Below are positions 28,398 through 36,827 of a DNA stretch of 64,000 nucleotides, piece after piece. The stretch is from NCBI RefSeq assembly GCF_002278075.1, contig NZ_CP022989.1:3906001-3970000 (forward strand), written 5' to 3'. The notes below the pieces were generated by a model. That model ran no database searches. It was not told where the DNA came from and saw only the letters and a program-made list of their open reading frames with translations. This DNA is from Paraburkholderia aromaticivorans. Its GTDB lineage: Bacteria; Pseudomonadota; Gammaproteobacteria; Burkholderiales; Burkholderiaceae. Position numbers and translations under genes: made by a program. How positions within the stretch are numbered: position 1 is the stretch's first letter; every line of letters starts with the position of its first letter.

Positions 28398-28421
28398 CAC
28401 GCCGACGCTTGGGTCGGCGTG
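28398..28421. repeat. Perfect inverted repeat between dctA and tarD
   Basis: CACGCCGAC-GCTTGG-GTCGGCGTG is a perfect 9-bp stem with a 6-base loop, 17 bases after the tarD stop. No T-run follows on the minus strand, so it may be a processing or attenuating hairpin between tarD and dctA rather than a full terminator. Confidence 0.5.
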
Positions 28422-28437
28422 ATTGCTCCTTGAGCAC

Positions 28438-29604
28438 CTATGCCGACAGCTTTTGCATCTCGGCAAAGAGATCGGCCTTGCCTTCGAAGCCGATACCCGG
28501 CAGATCGGGCATGGTGATATAGCCGTTCTCCACTTTCACGCCATCCGGGAAGCCGCCGTAGGGCTGGAACAGGTCCGGATAGGATTCGTTGCCGCCCAGA
28601 CCGAGGCCGGCCGCGATATTCAGCGACATCTGATGCCCGCCGTGCGGAACACAACGGCTCGGCGACCAGCCGTGCTGATGCAGCATGTCGAGCGTGCGCA
28701 GATACTCGACGAGGCCGTAACTCAATGCGCAATCGAACTGCAGCCAGTCGCGATCGGGACGCATGCCGCCGTAGCGAATGAGGTTGCGGGCGTCCTGCAT
28801 CGAGAACAGGTCTTCGCCGGTCGCCATCGGCTTGTCGTAGTAGTTGCGCAGCGTTGCCTGCAATTCGAAGTCGAGCGGATCGCCCGGCTCCTCGTACCAG
28901 AACAGGTCGTATTGCGAGAGCGCTCTTGCGTACTGGATCGCGGTGTCGAGATCGAAGCGGCCGTTGGCGTCGACAGCCAGTTTTTGTCCGTCACCGAGCA
29001 CGCTCAGAATCGAGTCGATGCGGCGCAGATCTTCATCGAGCGAAGCGCCGCCGATCTTCTTCTTCACGACCGTGTAACCGCGGTCGATATAGCTGCGCAT
29101 TTCGTCTTTCAGCTTGCCGTGATCCTGGCCGGGGTAGTAGTAACCGCCCGCCGCATACACGAAAATCTTGCGGTCCGGCTGACCGTTGCCATAACGGTCC
29201 GCCAGCAACTGGAACAGCGGCTTGCCTTCGATCTTCGCCACCGCATCCCAGATCGCCATGTCGATGGTGCCGATCGCCACCGAGCGTTCGCCGTGTCCGC
29301 CCGGCTTTTCGTTCGTGAACATGGTGGCCCAGATGCGGTGCGGATCGAGGTTGTCGCCGGCATCGTTGACGAGCGTGGCGGGGTCGGCTTCGAGAATGCG
29401 CGGAATGAAGCGCTCGCGCATCAGCTTGCCCTGGCCGTAGCGGCCGTTTGAATTGAAGCCGTAACCCACAACCGGCTTGCCGTCCCGGATAACATCCGTC
29501 ACCACGGCGACGAGACTCAGCGTCATCTTGCTGAAGTCGATGTAGGCATTGCGGATCGGGGAGCTGATCGGAACGGTCTTTTCGCGGATTTCAACGATTC
29601 TCAT
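28438..29604 (-). CDS. tarD: D(-)-tartrate dehydratase (enolase superfamily)
   Basis: Dehydrates D-tartrate to oxaloacetate with Mg2+. The 388 residues resemble the characterised Bradyrhizobium enzyme along the whole length: PISSPIRNAYIDF, GYGFNSNGRYGQG, YAAGGYYYPG, PHGGHQMSLNIAAG. The acid/base Lys183 in KKKIGG (181-186), metal ligands Asp212 (VDANG), Glu238/239 and Glu264 (ATGED), and His321 fit the mandelate-racemase-type active site. The ATG at 29604 has AGGAGA nine bases upstream; the longer frame to 29640 is rejected. It is divergent from a LysR gene at 29736 and upstream of dctA and maeB. Confidence 0.9.
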   Translation of the reverse strand: MRIVEIREKTVPISSPIRNAYIDFSKMTLSLVAVVTDVIRDGKPVVGYGFNSNGRYGQGKLMRERFIPRILEADPATLVNDAGDNLDPHRIWATMFTNEKPGGHGERSVAIGTIDMAIWDAVAKIEGKPLFQLLADRYGNGQPDRKIFVYAAGGYYYPGQDHGKLKDEMRSYIDRGYTVVKKKIGGASLDEDLRRIDSILSVLGDGQKLAVDANGRFDLDTAIQYARALSQYDLFWYEEPGDPLDFELQATLRNYYDKPMATGEDLFSMQDARNLIRYGGMRPDRDWLQFDCALSYGLVEYLRTLDMLHQHGWSPSRCVPHGGHQMSLNIAAGLGLGGNESYPDLFQPYGGFPDGVKVENGYITMPDLPGIGFEGKADLFAEMQKLSA

Positions 29605-29687
29605 GACTTGTGTCTCCTGAGTTTTGGGCACGTATTGCATGCGTCAGGCTGCAATGGAAGCTAGCTTATCCGCGAAACCCTGCGCTA

Positions 29688-29703
29688 GAATTCGCTTAAA
29701 TTC
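29688..29703. promoter_or_regulatory. GAATT-N6-AATTC dyad between tarD and lysR
   Basis: GAATT-CGCTTA-AATTC is a perfect interrupted palindrome lying 84 bases before tarD and 33 before the LysR gene. LysR proteins commonly bind such dyads between themselves and a divergent target. Assignment is by position only. Confidence 0.45.
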
Positions 29704-29735
29704 ATTTCATTTTTTACTTTAGGTGAATAACCAAA

Positions 29736-30695
29736 GTGGCCATCGATTCGGCGTCCGACTTCGAGTTCTTCATCCTCCTTGCCAGACTGAAAAGCCTGTC
29801 GGGAGCGGCGCGCGCGCTCGATCTCACCCCGCCGGCGGCCACCAAACGGCTCGGGCTGATCGAGCAGAGACTGGGCGCACGGCTGGTCAACAGGACAACG
29901 CGAAGTGTCAGCCTGACGCCGGAAGGCGAAACCTACCTGCACTATGCCGCGCAGATCGTCGGGCAGATCCGGCAGATGGAAGACGAGATATCCGGGACCA
30001 CATCGGACCCTCATGGTCTGTTACGGGTCAATGCGACGCTCGGCTTTGGGCGCACGACTATCGCGCCGCTGGTGTCTGACTTCGCCAAGCGCTTTCCGAA
30101 TGTCGAAATCCAGTTTGAGGTCACCGACCGGCCCATCGACCTGGTCGAAGAGGGATTCGACATGGCGATCCGCTTTGGCGAGCTGCCTGACAGCCGGCTC
30201 AGCGCCCGGCGCATCATGAGCAATCGTCGCTTTCTTTGCGCCTCGCCCAAATACCTGGAGCGCTTTGGGACCCCGGAGCGCGTGGAGGATCTGGTTCGGC
30301 ACCGTTGCATCATTCATCGACAGAACGACGACGCTTATGGCGTCTGGCGGTACATGCAGGGCGACCATACCGAAGCGCTGAAAGTGAAAGGAGCGCTGTC
30401 GAGCAATGATGGCGACATCGTGCTGCGGTGGGCGCTCGATGGGCACGGCATATTGATCCGTTCCGAATGGGATCTGGCGAAGTACGTTCAGAGCGGCAGG
30501 TTAAAACTGGTGTTGCCGGATACGGTACTGCCCTCGGCCGATCTGTTTGTCTACTATCCCAGCCAGCGCAACCAGACCGCGCGCGCACGGGCATTCATCG
30601 ACTTTCTGATCGATCATTTTCAGGCTCCGTTCATCCCCGTCGAAACTGGCGCCAGGATTTACGCGCAAAAGAAGAGGACGGGCCGCAAGCCGTGA
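29736..30695 (+). CDS. LysR-family regulator, probable control of tartrate/C4-acid genes
   Basis: Regulator of 319 residues with an N-terminal winged helix-turn-helix (FFILLARLKSLSGAARALDLTPPAATKRLGLIE, split around residues 10-42) and a substrate-binding co-inducer domain. It starts with GTG at 29736, with AGGTGA 15 bases upstream. It is divergent from the tartrate dehydratase gene, with a palindrome in the 131-base gap. By the usual LysR arrangement it should control tarD-dctA-maeB, responding to tartrate or another C4 acid; that is inference. The C-terminus is lysine/arginine-rich. Confidence 0.9.
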   Translation: MAIDSASDFEFFILLARLKSLSGAARALDLTPPAATKRLGLIEQRLGARLVNRTTRSVSLTPEGETYLHYAAQIVGQIRQMEDEISGTTSDPHGLLRVNATLGFGRTTIAPLVSDFAKRFPNVEIQFEVTDRPIDLVEEGFDMAIRFGELPDSRLSARRIMSNRRFLCASPKYLERFGTPERVEDLVRHRCIIHRQNDDAYGVWRYMQGDHTEALKVKGALSSNDGDIVLRWALDGHGILIRSEWDLAKYVQSGRLKLVLPDTVLPSADLFVYYPSQRNQTARARAFIDFLIDHFQAPFIPVETGARIYAQKKRTGRKP

Positions 30696-30872
30696 GTGGC
30701 GAACCCGGCGTCGCGGTGGCGCGGCTGTGGCGCCACCTCCTTGATCCGTCGGCTCTGGGCACATCTATTGCTCTATTCCGCTCGCCGGCAGATAACCCGT
30801 CAAAGCACGTAGCGCCCACGACGAGTCGCCGTTTTTCAACATCAGTCCAGCAATCCACCGGTGGGAGGCCCC

Positions 30873-31034
30873 ATGCTTCGATACGCTGCAATCTTCTTCA
30901 TCATCGCAATCATCGCCGCGGTATTCGGCTTTGGCGGCATCGCCGCAGGCGCGACGGAAATCGCCAAGGTTCTGTTCTTCATCTTCGTGGTGATCTTCCT
31001 CGTCACCTTGCTGATGGGCGTGATGCGACGCTGA
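30873..31034 (+). CDS. DUF1328 family small membrane protein
   Basis: A 53-residue, very hydrophobic protein beginning MLRYAAIFF, with two membrane segments around a [14 protein letters not shown] turn, the hallmark of the YtjA/DUF1328 family. Function is unknown; such genes are often stress-induced in proteobacteria. The ATG at 30873 has GGGAGG eight bases upstream. A 17-bp palindrome (GCCTGAAC-C-GTTCAGGC, 31040..31056) follows the stop. Confidence 0.88.
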   Translation: MLRYAAIFFIIAIIAAVFGFGGIAAGATEIAKVLFFIFVVIFLVTLLMGVMRR

Positions 31035-31094
31035 TGAGCGCCTGAACCGTTCAGGCGGAAACACCCCTACCCCGGCGCGAGGAGCAGCACGACG

Positions 31095-31122
31095 TTGCAA
31101 TACTTGCCACACGGTATTGCAA
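31095..31122. promoter_or_regulatory. Inverted repeat TTGCAATAC-N10-GTATTGCAA
   Basis: A perfect 9-bp inverted repeat with a 10-base spacer lies 163 bases upstream of the ABC binding-protein gene, with a further half-site-like TTGCAAATATTGC overlapping its right arm. The spacing suits a dimeric regulator, though a hairpin is also possible. The rest of 31057..31284 shows no gene. Confidence 0.45.
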
Positions 31123-31284
31123 ATATTGCTGCCCGTGCCGGGTTTTTCCCTCCTCGCCCGACCCACCCGAGCTGCTCTGCAATAGCGCCAGAACTGCTTT
31201 GATTCTGAACTTTAATTGGTTCGCTTCCGTGAGTGCTTTCGTTACATTGAACGTCCAGATCACAACCGATCCTCAGGACAATCA

Positions 31285-32337
31285 ATGGCACGGCTTCGGG
31301 GTTTTGCTTTCTTCGCTGCGGCACACAAATCGGCCGCGCGCCACGCGCGCGTGCTGCGCGAATTCATCACGGCAACTGCGGCTGCGCTGGCGCTGTGCTT
31401 CGCCGGCGGTGCACAAGCCGCGCCGCTTACCGAACTGAAGCTCGACTACGCGTATTACTCGCCGGAAAGCCTCGTCATCAAGCGTAACGGCTGGCTGGAG
31501 CAGGAATTCGCCGCCGACCACACCCCGGTCAAGTGGGTGCTCAGCCTCGGCAGCAACCGCGCGCTCGAGTATCTGAACAGCGGCGCGCTCGACATCGGCT
31601 CGACAGCGGGTCTGGCCGCCGTACTCGGCAAGGCGAACGGCAATCCGATCCGCGCCGTCTATATCTTTTCGCGCCCCGAGTGGACCGCGCTCGTCGTGCG
31701 CAAGGACTCGCCCGTCAAGCGTCTCGCCGATCTCAAAGGTAAGAAGATCGCCGCGACCAAGGGCACCGACCCGTTCCTCTTTACCTTGCGTGCGTTGCAT
31801 ACGGCGGGACTCTCGCGCGACGACGTCGAACTCGTGAATCTCCAGCATCCGGATGGCCGCACCGCGCTTGCGAACGGACAGGTCGATGCATGGGCCGGTC
31901 TCGATCCGCACATGGCCGCCGCACAGGTGGACGACGGCGCGCGCCTCCTGTACCGCAACGTCGACTTCAATACGTGGGGCTTCCTGAACGCGCGTGAAGA
32001 CTTCATCCGCGAGCATCCGGACGCGCTCGCCCGCGTGCTGAAGGTCTATGAGAAGGCGCGCGTGTGGATCGCCGCGCATCCCGACGATACGGCGAAGATC
32101 GTCGCCGAGGAGTCGAAGGTTTCACTCGCCGTCGCGAAGCTGCAACTCAGCCGCAACGATCTCAGCCACCCGCAGCCCGGCGCGCAGCAGATCGCCGCGC
32201 TCAAAGCCGCAGCGCCGATTCTCGTGGACGAACAACTGGTAAAAAGCGGCACCGATCTCAATCAGGTGATCGACGCGTTGATCGATCCGAAAATCGCCCA
32301 ACCGGTCATCGCGTCCGCGAATACCAACGCGAAATGA
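31285..32337 (+). CDS. Aliphatic sulfonate/taurine-type ABC substrate-binding protein
   Basis: Periplasmic binding protein of 350 residues in the SsuA/TauA/NrtA group. The chosen ATG at 31285 has AGGA upstream and gives a long, Arg-containing signal peptide whose hydrophobic core is ATAAALALCFAGGAQA. The mature part shows family motifs such as LKLDYAYYSPESLVI, NSGALDIGSTAG, and LKGKKIAATKGTDPFLF near residue 150. It heads a three-gene ABC operon with permease and ATPase. No ssuD or tauD desulfonating enzyme is nearby, so the substrate stays open. Confidence 0.9.
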   Translation: MARLRGFAFFAAAHKSAARHARVLREFITATAAALALCFAGGAQAAPLTELKLDYAYYSPESLVIKRNGWLEQEFAADHTPVKWVLSLGSNRALEYLNSGALDIGSTAGLAAVLGKANGNPIRAVYIFSRPEWTALVVRKDSPVKRLADLKGKKIAATKGTDPFLFTLRALHTAGLSRDDVELVNLQHPDGRTALANGQVDAWAGLDPHMAAAQVDDGARLLYRNVDFNTWGFLNAREDFIREHPDALARVLKVYEKARVWIAAHPDDTAKIVAEESKVSLAVAKLQLSRNDLSHPQPGAQQIAALKAAAPILVDEQLVKSGTDLNQVIDALIDPKIAQPVIASANTNAK

Positions 32338-32391
32338 TGCGCCCAATACGATTTTCGCCAGCCGTCAGTGCGCGCAACGACATCCGCAACC

Positions 32392-33258
32392 ATGGCCGCC
32401 ACTGAAGAGACGCTCGCGCTTGCGAGCCGTGCTTCGCCACGGCCGTGCGCTAGCGAGCCAGCGCCGGAAAAGCGCACGCGCGACCCTTTGCGTCCGTGGC
32501 GTTACGCCGGGCTCGCGCTGCCGGTCGTATTTCTCGCGGCGATCGAAGCCCTCGTCCGGACGTCCGTGCTGCCGGCGCATCTCATGCCCGCGCCGAGTTC
32601 CATCGTGCAAACGCTATGGGAGCTCGGCGGCACACGCCTCGCACGGCATGTCGGCGCCAGTGTCGCGCGGGTGTTCGCGGGTTTCGCGCTCGGCTCCGTG
32701 CTCGCGCTGCTGATCGGCGCGGCCATGGGACTGAGCCGCCGCGTCGATGCGTTGCTCGACCCCGCGTTTCAGGCACTGCGCGCGATTCCGTCGCTCGCCT
32801 GGGTGCCGATCCTGTTGCTCTGGATGGGTATCGACGAAGCCCCCAAGATCGCGCTGATCGCAATCGGCGCATTCTTTCCGGTGCAGTTCGGCGTCGTGGC
32901 CGGCATACAGGGTGTCGACCGCAAGCTGATCGAGTTCGGCGAAGTCAACCGGCTGACGCGGCGCGCGTTGTTCACGCGCATTCTCCTGCCCGCAGCGATG
33001 CCGCAGATCTTCACGGGCTTGCGCACCGGGCTGAGCCTCGCGTGGATGTTCATGGTCGCCGCGGAGCTGATCGCCGCGACGCGCGGACTCGGCTATCTGC
33101 TGAGCGACGGGCGCGAGACTGGCCGGCCCGATCTCGTGTTCGGCGCGATCCTGCTGCTGGCGCTGCTCGGCAAACTGAGCGACGGCGCATTCAAGGCGAT
33201 CGAGGCGCGCACGCTGTCCTGGCGCGACGCCCGGCATGGGCCGGGAGACGCACAATGA
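32392..33258 (+). CDS. ABC transporter permease, SsuC/TauC type
   Basis: Inner-membrane permease of 288 residues with about six membrane segments. The EAA-type loop appears around GEVNRLTRRALFTRILLPAAMPQI, shown here as its start GEVNRLTRRALF. The start is uncertain: ATG 32392 was chosen, with GTG 32368 as an alternative; neither has a strong ribosome site. The 3' end overlaps the ATPase start as ATGA. It forms the channel for the binding protein encoded just upstream. Confidence 0.9.
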   Translation: MAATEETLALASRASPRPCASEPAPEKRTRDPLRPWRYAGLALPVVFLAAIEALVRTSVLPAHLMPAPSSIVQTLWELGGTRLARHVGASVARVFAGFALGSVLALLIGAAMGLSRRVDALLDPAFQALRAIPSLAWVPILLLWMGIDEAPKIALIAIGAFFPVQFGVVAGIQGVDRKLIEFGEVNRLTRRALFTRILLPAAMPQIFTGLRTGLSLAWMFMVAAELIAATRGLGYLLSDGRETGRPDLVFGAILLLALLGKLSDGAFKAIEARTLSWRDARHGPGDAQ

Positions 33259-34022
33259 CCCACGCTGCCGCCCCCATGCTCGAAGTGCGCGGGCTCACCC
33301 GGCGCTTCGGCCAACGCACGGTATTCGAACAGGTATCGTTCGAACTCGCGCGCGGTGAGATCGTGAGCCTGGTCGGTCCCAGCGGATGCGGAAAAAGCAC
33401 GCTGCTGCGCGCGATTGCGGGCCTCGATCGGGACACCGCCGGCTCGGTGCTGCTGGAGAAAAAACCGCAGCACGGACCGTCCGGAAGGATCGGCGTGATT
33501 TTCCAGGAGCCTCGCCTGCTGCCGTGGCTGAGCGTCGCCGACAATATCGCGTTCGCCGCCGGAGCGCGTCAGGGACACGATCCGCGCGTCGACGCGCTGC
33601 TCGCCGAAGTCGGTCTGCCAGGCATCCGCGATGCGCTGCCCAAGCGGCTCTCGGGCGGCATGGCGCAACGCGTCGCGCTGGCGCGCGGCCTGTTCGCGGA
33701 GCCCGACCTGCTGCTGCTCGACGAGCCGTTCAGCGCCGTCGACGCCATCACGCGCTCACGGCTGCAACAAGTCCTGCTTTCGTTGACGCGCGCACACCGG
33801 ACAGCCGCGTTGCTCGTCACGCACGATCTCGACGAAGCGCTTTACCTATCCGACCGTGTTCTGCTGCTGTCGCCGCCCGGTGACGAGCGTCCGAGCCGCA
33901 TCGCGCGTGAGATTCGCGTCACTGCGCCACGGCCGAGAAACCTGCGCGATTCCGCGCTGGACGCGCTGCGCGATGAATTGCTGGAAGGCATCGCGCGCGC
34001 CGCGCTTGCTGCCGGCGATTGA
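33255..34022 (+). CDS. ABC transporter ATP-binding protein, SsuB/TauB type
   Basis: Cytoplasmic ATPase of 255 residues that powers the upstream binding protein and permease. Walker A is GPSGCGKST (about 41-49), the Q-loop follows in FQEPRLLPW, the signature is LSGGMAQRVALARG, Walker B is LLLLDEPFSAVD, and the switch His lies in VTHDLDEAL. The ATG at 33255 overlaps the permease stop. No gene follows in this direction; the next gene is convergent. Confidence 0.94.
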   Translation: MTHAAAPMLEVRGLTRRFGQRTVFEQVSFELARGEIVSLVGPSGCGKSTLLRAIAGLDRDTAGSVLLEKKPQHGPSGRIGVIFQEPRLLPWLSVADNIAFAAGARQGHDPRVDALLAEVGLPGIRDALPKRLSGGMAQRVALARGLFAEPDLLLLDEPFSAVDAITRSRLQQVLLSLTRAHRTAALLVTHDLDEALYLSDRVLLLSPPGDERPSRIAREIRVTAPRPRNLRDSALDALRDELLEGIARAALAAGD

Positions 34023-34119
34023 AGCCGGACGAACCCGGCAAGCCGTCGAGCCGCTCGTGCTCAGGCATTGCAAGCCGGCCCCTCGCGACCATCGATCCAC
34101 GCCTGGCGCTTCGTCGTAT

Positions 34120-34749
34120 TCACGCCGCGCGCGCAATCGGCGCCCGCGCGCTCAATCGGTGCGACCAGTTGGCGAGCGTGCGCGTCGCCACCGGCGGCTT
34201 GCTCAAAATCGCGCTGTCGTAATGCTTGCCGCCGAAGCGCACGAAATCGACGATACGAAACCCCTGGCCGCGATAGAACGCGATCAGATGCGCAGCCGGT
34301 TGCGGCGTATCGAGCGCCAGCTCGGCATAACCGCGCGTCGCGGCCCAATGGTCGGCGAATGCGATCAGCAACGTACCGATGCCGCGCGCCTGCCACGCCG
34401 GCTCGACCGCGAACTGCCGCAAACTGGCGATATCGTCGCGACGGTATAGCTCGCAAGCCGACTCACGATCCGGCGCATAAAGCGTCATCGTCCCGACGAT
34501 GCGTCCGTCGCACACCGCCACATAGCAGTCGCCACGCGTTGCGCGCAGGCGTGTGATTTCGACGGTCTGGTCGACGCAGGTGCAGTTGAGGCCCATCGCG
34601 CCGAGCGGCGTGAAGGCGCGATGCAACATCGCCGTCAACGCGACGAACGAATCGCGCGCAGGATCGAAGCGTCGCAATTCGACACGGCCCACGCCGTGAC
34701 AGACGTAGTCGATACGAACGGATTGTTGCGTCGTTGCACGTCGTTTCAC
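34120..34749 (-). CDS. GNAT-family N-acetyltransferase
   Basis: Acetyl-CoA-dependent transferase of about 209 residues. The acetyl-CoA loop is QFAVEPAWQARGIGTLLIAF (motif A, about residues 111-130), and the later AFYRGQGFRIVDFV is the usual beta5 region. The start is a GTG at 34749, with GAGGTG eight bases upstream; another GTG at 34758 is possible. It is convergent with the ABC operon. The substrate is unknown. Confidence 0.85.
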   Translation of the reverse strand: MKRRATTQQSVRIDYVCHGVGRVELRRFDPARDSFVALTAMLHRAFTPLGAMGLNCTCVDQTVEITRLRATRGDCYVAVCDGRIVGTMTLYAPDRESACELYRRDDIASLRQFAVEPAWQARGIGTLLIAFADHWAATRGYAELALDTPQPAAHLIAFYRGQGFRIVDFVRFGGKHYDSAILSKPPVATRTLANWSHRLSARAPIARAA

Positions 34750-34878
34750 GTTGAGCACCTCGCGGAATCAGGATGCCCGAAGTGTAGATTTCGCGTGGGG
34801 GCGTCTCAAGAAAAAATGTCGTAAAAACTCACATGGGAGCAGCGAGCGCCGCATCACCCCCAACTGTCATCCCAACTA

Positions 34879-35784
34879 TCACCCCAAAGCCGGCGCGAGT
34901 TGCGGCTCGCCTTCGCGCAGGCCCAGATGCAATTCCTCGCAGAGGAACGTTTGCAACGTTTGCACGGCCGCCGCCGGCGCGCCCGACACCTCTCGCATGA
35001 ACAGGCCGAAGTCCGCGGTGGGCGCGTCGGGCAAACCATCGGCCTGGCCGAGCACGCGCATCGATTCCGAACGGATGTTGCCGTCGAGCAGCACCGACAC
35101 TCCGAGCCCGGCTTCCACGGCGGATTGCACGGCCGGCAGGCTCGTGCTCGTGCACACGATGCGCCACGCGATCCCCGCACGCCGCAGCGCGGTCAGCACC
35201 TGTTGCTGCCATAGACACGCGTCGCCGAATGCGACCACCGGCAACGGTGCCTGCGCATCGCGGCCAAATCCACGCGCGCCGACCCAGAAGAGCGGCTGCG
35301 TCCACGTCAGCAGCGGCGCTGCATCGACCAGCGCGGGATCGCCGACCACCACGTCGAGGCTGCCGTCCGCGAGCCGGTTCGACAATGCCGCACTGCTGTC
35401 GACCACGATTTCCAGCGCCACTTGCGGATAAGCGATCGAAAAACGCCGCAACGCCCGGGGCAAACGACCGACCGCGATGTCCTCCAGCATGCCGAGCCGC
35501 ACGGTGCCGGACACCTGACCGGCGCTCAGCGCACGGCGCGCATCGGCACCCGCGCCAAGAATGGTGTGCGCATACGGCAGCAGCAGATGCCCGGCCTCGG
35601 TAAGTTGCACGCCGCGCGGCGAGCGGTCGAGCAAACGCTGCCCGAGGTCTTCTTCGAGGCGGCGCAATTGCATGCTCACCGCCGCCTGGGTGCGCGCGAG
35701 CCGCGCCGCCGCCACGCCCACCGCGCCCGTCTCCGCCACGGTGACGAAGGTGCGCAGCAGGCTGCTGTCGATATCTCGGGTCAT
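34879..35784 (-). CDS. LysR-family regulator, probable control of the divergent exporter
   Basis: Regulator of about 301 residues. The winged helix-turn-helix (LLRTFVTVAETGAVGVAAARLARTQAAVSMQLRRLEE, beginning about residue 9) is followed by a LysR effector domain. The ATG at 35784 is preferred; ATG 35805 is possible. It is divergent from the RhtA-type exporter at 35888, with an inverted repeat in the 103-base gap, a usual sign of a LysR gene and its target. Confidence 0.9.
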   Translation of the reverse strand: MTRDIDSSLLRTFVTVAETGAVGVAAARLARTQAAVSMQLRRLEEDLGQRLLDRSPRGVQLTEAGHLLLPYAHTILGAGADARRALSAGQVSGTVRLGMLEDIAVGRLPRALRRFSIAYPQVALEIVVDSSAALSNRLADGSLDVVVGDPALVDAAPLLTWTQPLFWVGARGFGRDAQAPLPVVAFGDACLWQQQVLTALRRAGIAWRIVCTSTSLPAVQSAVEAGLGVSVLLDGNIRSESMRVLGQADGLPDAPTADFGLFMREVSGAPAAAVQTLQTFLCEELHLGLREGEPQLAPALG

Positions 35785-35819
35785 AAAGGTTCTTGAAGTC
35801 GGCATAACAAATATCAACT

Positions 35820-35849
35820 TATCTTAATACCGACCACACCGATAAGATA
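35820..35849. promoter_or_regulatory. Inverted repeat in the LysR/rhtA intergenic gap
   Basis: TATCTTA (35820..35826) and TAAGATA (35843..35849) form 7-bp arms with a 16-base spacer, between the divergent starts. It is a candidate LysR site or overlapping promoter element. Confidence 0.4.
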
Positions 35850-35887
35850 GCGTCAACAGATCCCGATCGAGCGGCAACCCGACGACC

Positions 35888-36778
35888 ATGCAGGACACCA
35901 CCATTCAATCCGCGCTGACGCCCCCGCAGAACGACCTGAAGCCGGCCCGTGTCGCGGCCGGGGCGGCATTGCTGTGCGTGCTGTCGATGTCGAGCGTGCA
36001 ATTCGGCGCCGCGCTCTCCGCACCGACGATGGCGGCCTACGGTTCGCTCAGCACCACATGGCTGCGCCTGTGCTGGGCGGCTTTGGTGCTCGCCCTGCTG
36101 GTGCGCCCGCGCTTTCGCAGCTACTCGCGCTCGCACTGGCTGGCCGCCGGCGCGCTCGGCGCGGCGATGGCCGGCATGACACTGTGCTTTTTCACGGCGC
36201 TTCAGCGCATTCCGTTAGGGCTTGCCGTCGCGATCGACTTTCTCGGGCCGCTCGCCGTGGCGACATTCGCGGTGCGCCGCGCCCGGGCGTTGCTCTGGCC
36301 CGCGCTGGCGATTGCCGGCGTCATGCTGCTGTCGCGCGATCGCGCCGGCTGGCTCGGCGAACCGCTCGGCGTGTTGCTCGCGTGCGGCGCGGCGCTCGGC
36401 TGGGGCAGCTACATCGTGTTGATGAAAAAGACCGGCACCCTGTTCGCGGGGCTCGAAGGACTGTCGGTGTCGCTGATCGCGGCCGCGCTCGTGGCCACAC
36501 CGTTCGGACTGGCGCAAAGCGGGCTGCACGTTGCGGCTGCTCAGGTCGCGGCCACGGCGGGCCTCGCGTTGCTGGTGCCGCTGCTGCCGTACGCGCTGGA
36601 AATGGTGGCATTGCGCCACATGCCGGCGGGTTCGTTCGGGATACTGATGAGTGTCGAGCCGGCCATCGGCGCGTTGGCGGGTTTCATCGTGCTGCATCAG
36701 CCGATGGGGTTTCTACAGATCGCGGGCACGCTGCTCGTGGTGACCGCCAGCGTGGGTGCCGTAATCGCGGCGCGCTGA
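35888..36778 (+). CDS. EamA/DMT family exporter, RhtA-like
   Basis: Inner-membrane protein of 296 residues with about ten membrane segments in two EamA repeats. SVQFGAALSAP near the start, FFTALQRIPLGLAVAIDFLGPL shortened here to IPLGLAVAIDFLGPL, and VEPAIGALAG are typical of RhtA, the threonine/homoserine exporter. Amino acid efflux is therefore likely, but the exact substrate is open. It is divergent from a LysR gene. Confidence 0.87.
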   Translation: MQDTTIQSALTPPQNDLKPARVAAGAALLCVLSMSSVQFGAALSAPTMAAYGSLSTTWLRLCWAALVLALLVRPRFRSYSRSHWLAAGALGAAMAGMTLCFFTALQRIPLGLAVAIDFLGPLAVATFAVRRARALLWPALAIAGVMLLSRDRAGWLGEPLGVLLACGAALGWGSYIVLMKKTGTLFAGLEGLSVSLIAAALVATPFGLAQSGLHVAAAQVAATAGLALLVPLLPYALEMVALRHMPAGSFGILMSVEPAIGALAGFIVLHQPMGFLQIAGTLLVVTASVGAVIAAR

Positions 36779-36827
36779 TCCGCGCCGTGGCCGACAGACA
36801 GCGCAAGGCAACGCCGCGCCGCCGCGC

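Noticed and set aside
35030..35050. GGGCAAACCAT resembling the riboswitch core
   Set aside because: It lies inside the LysR coding sequence on the wrong strand and lacks the GACGCAAA part and stems.
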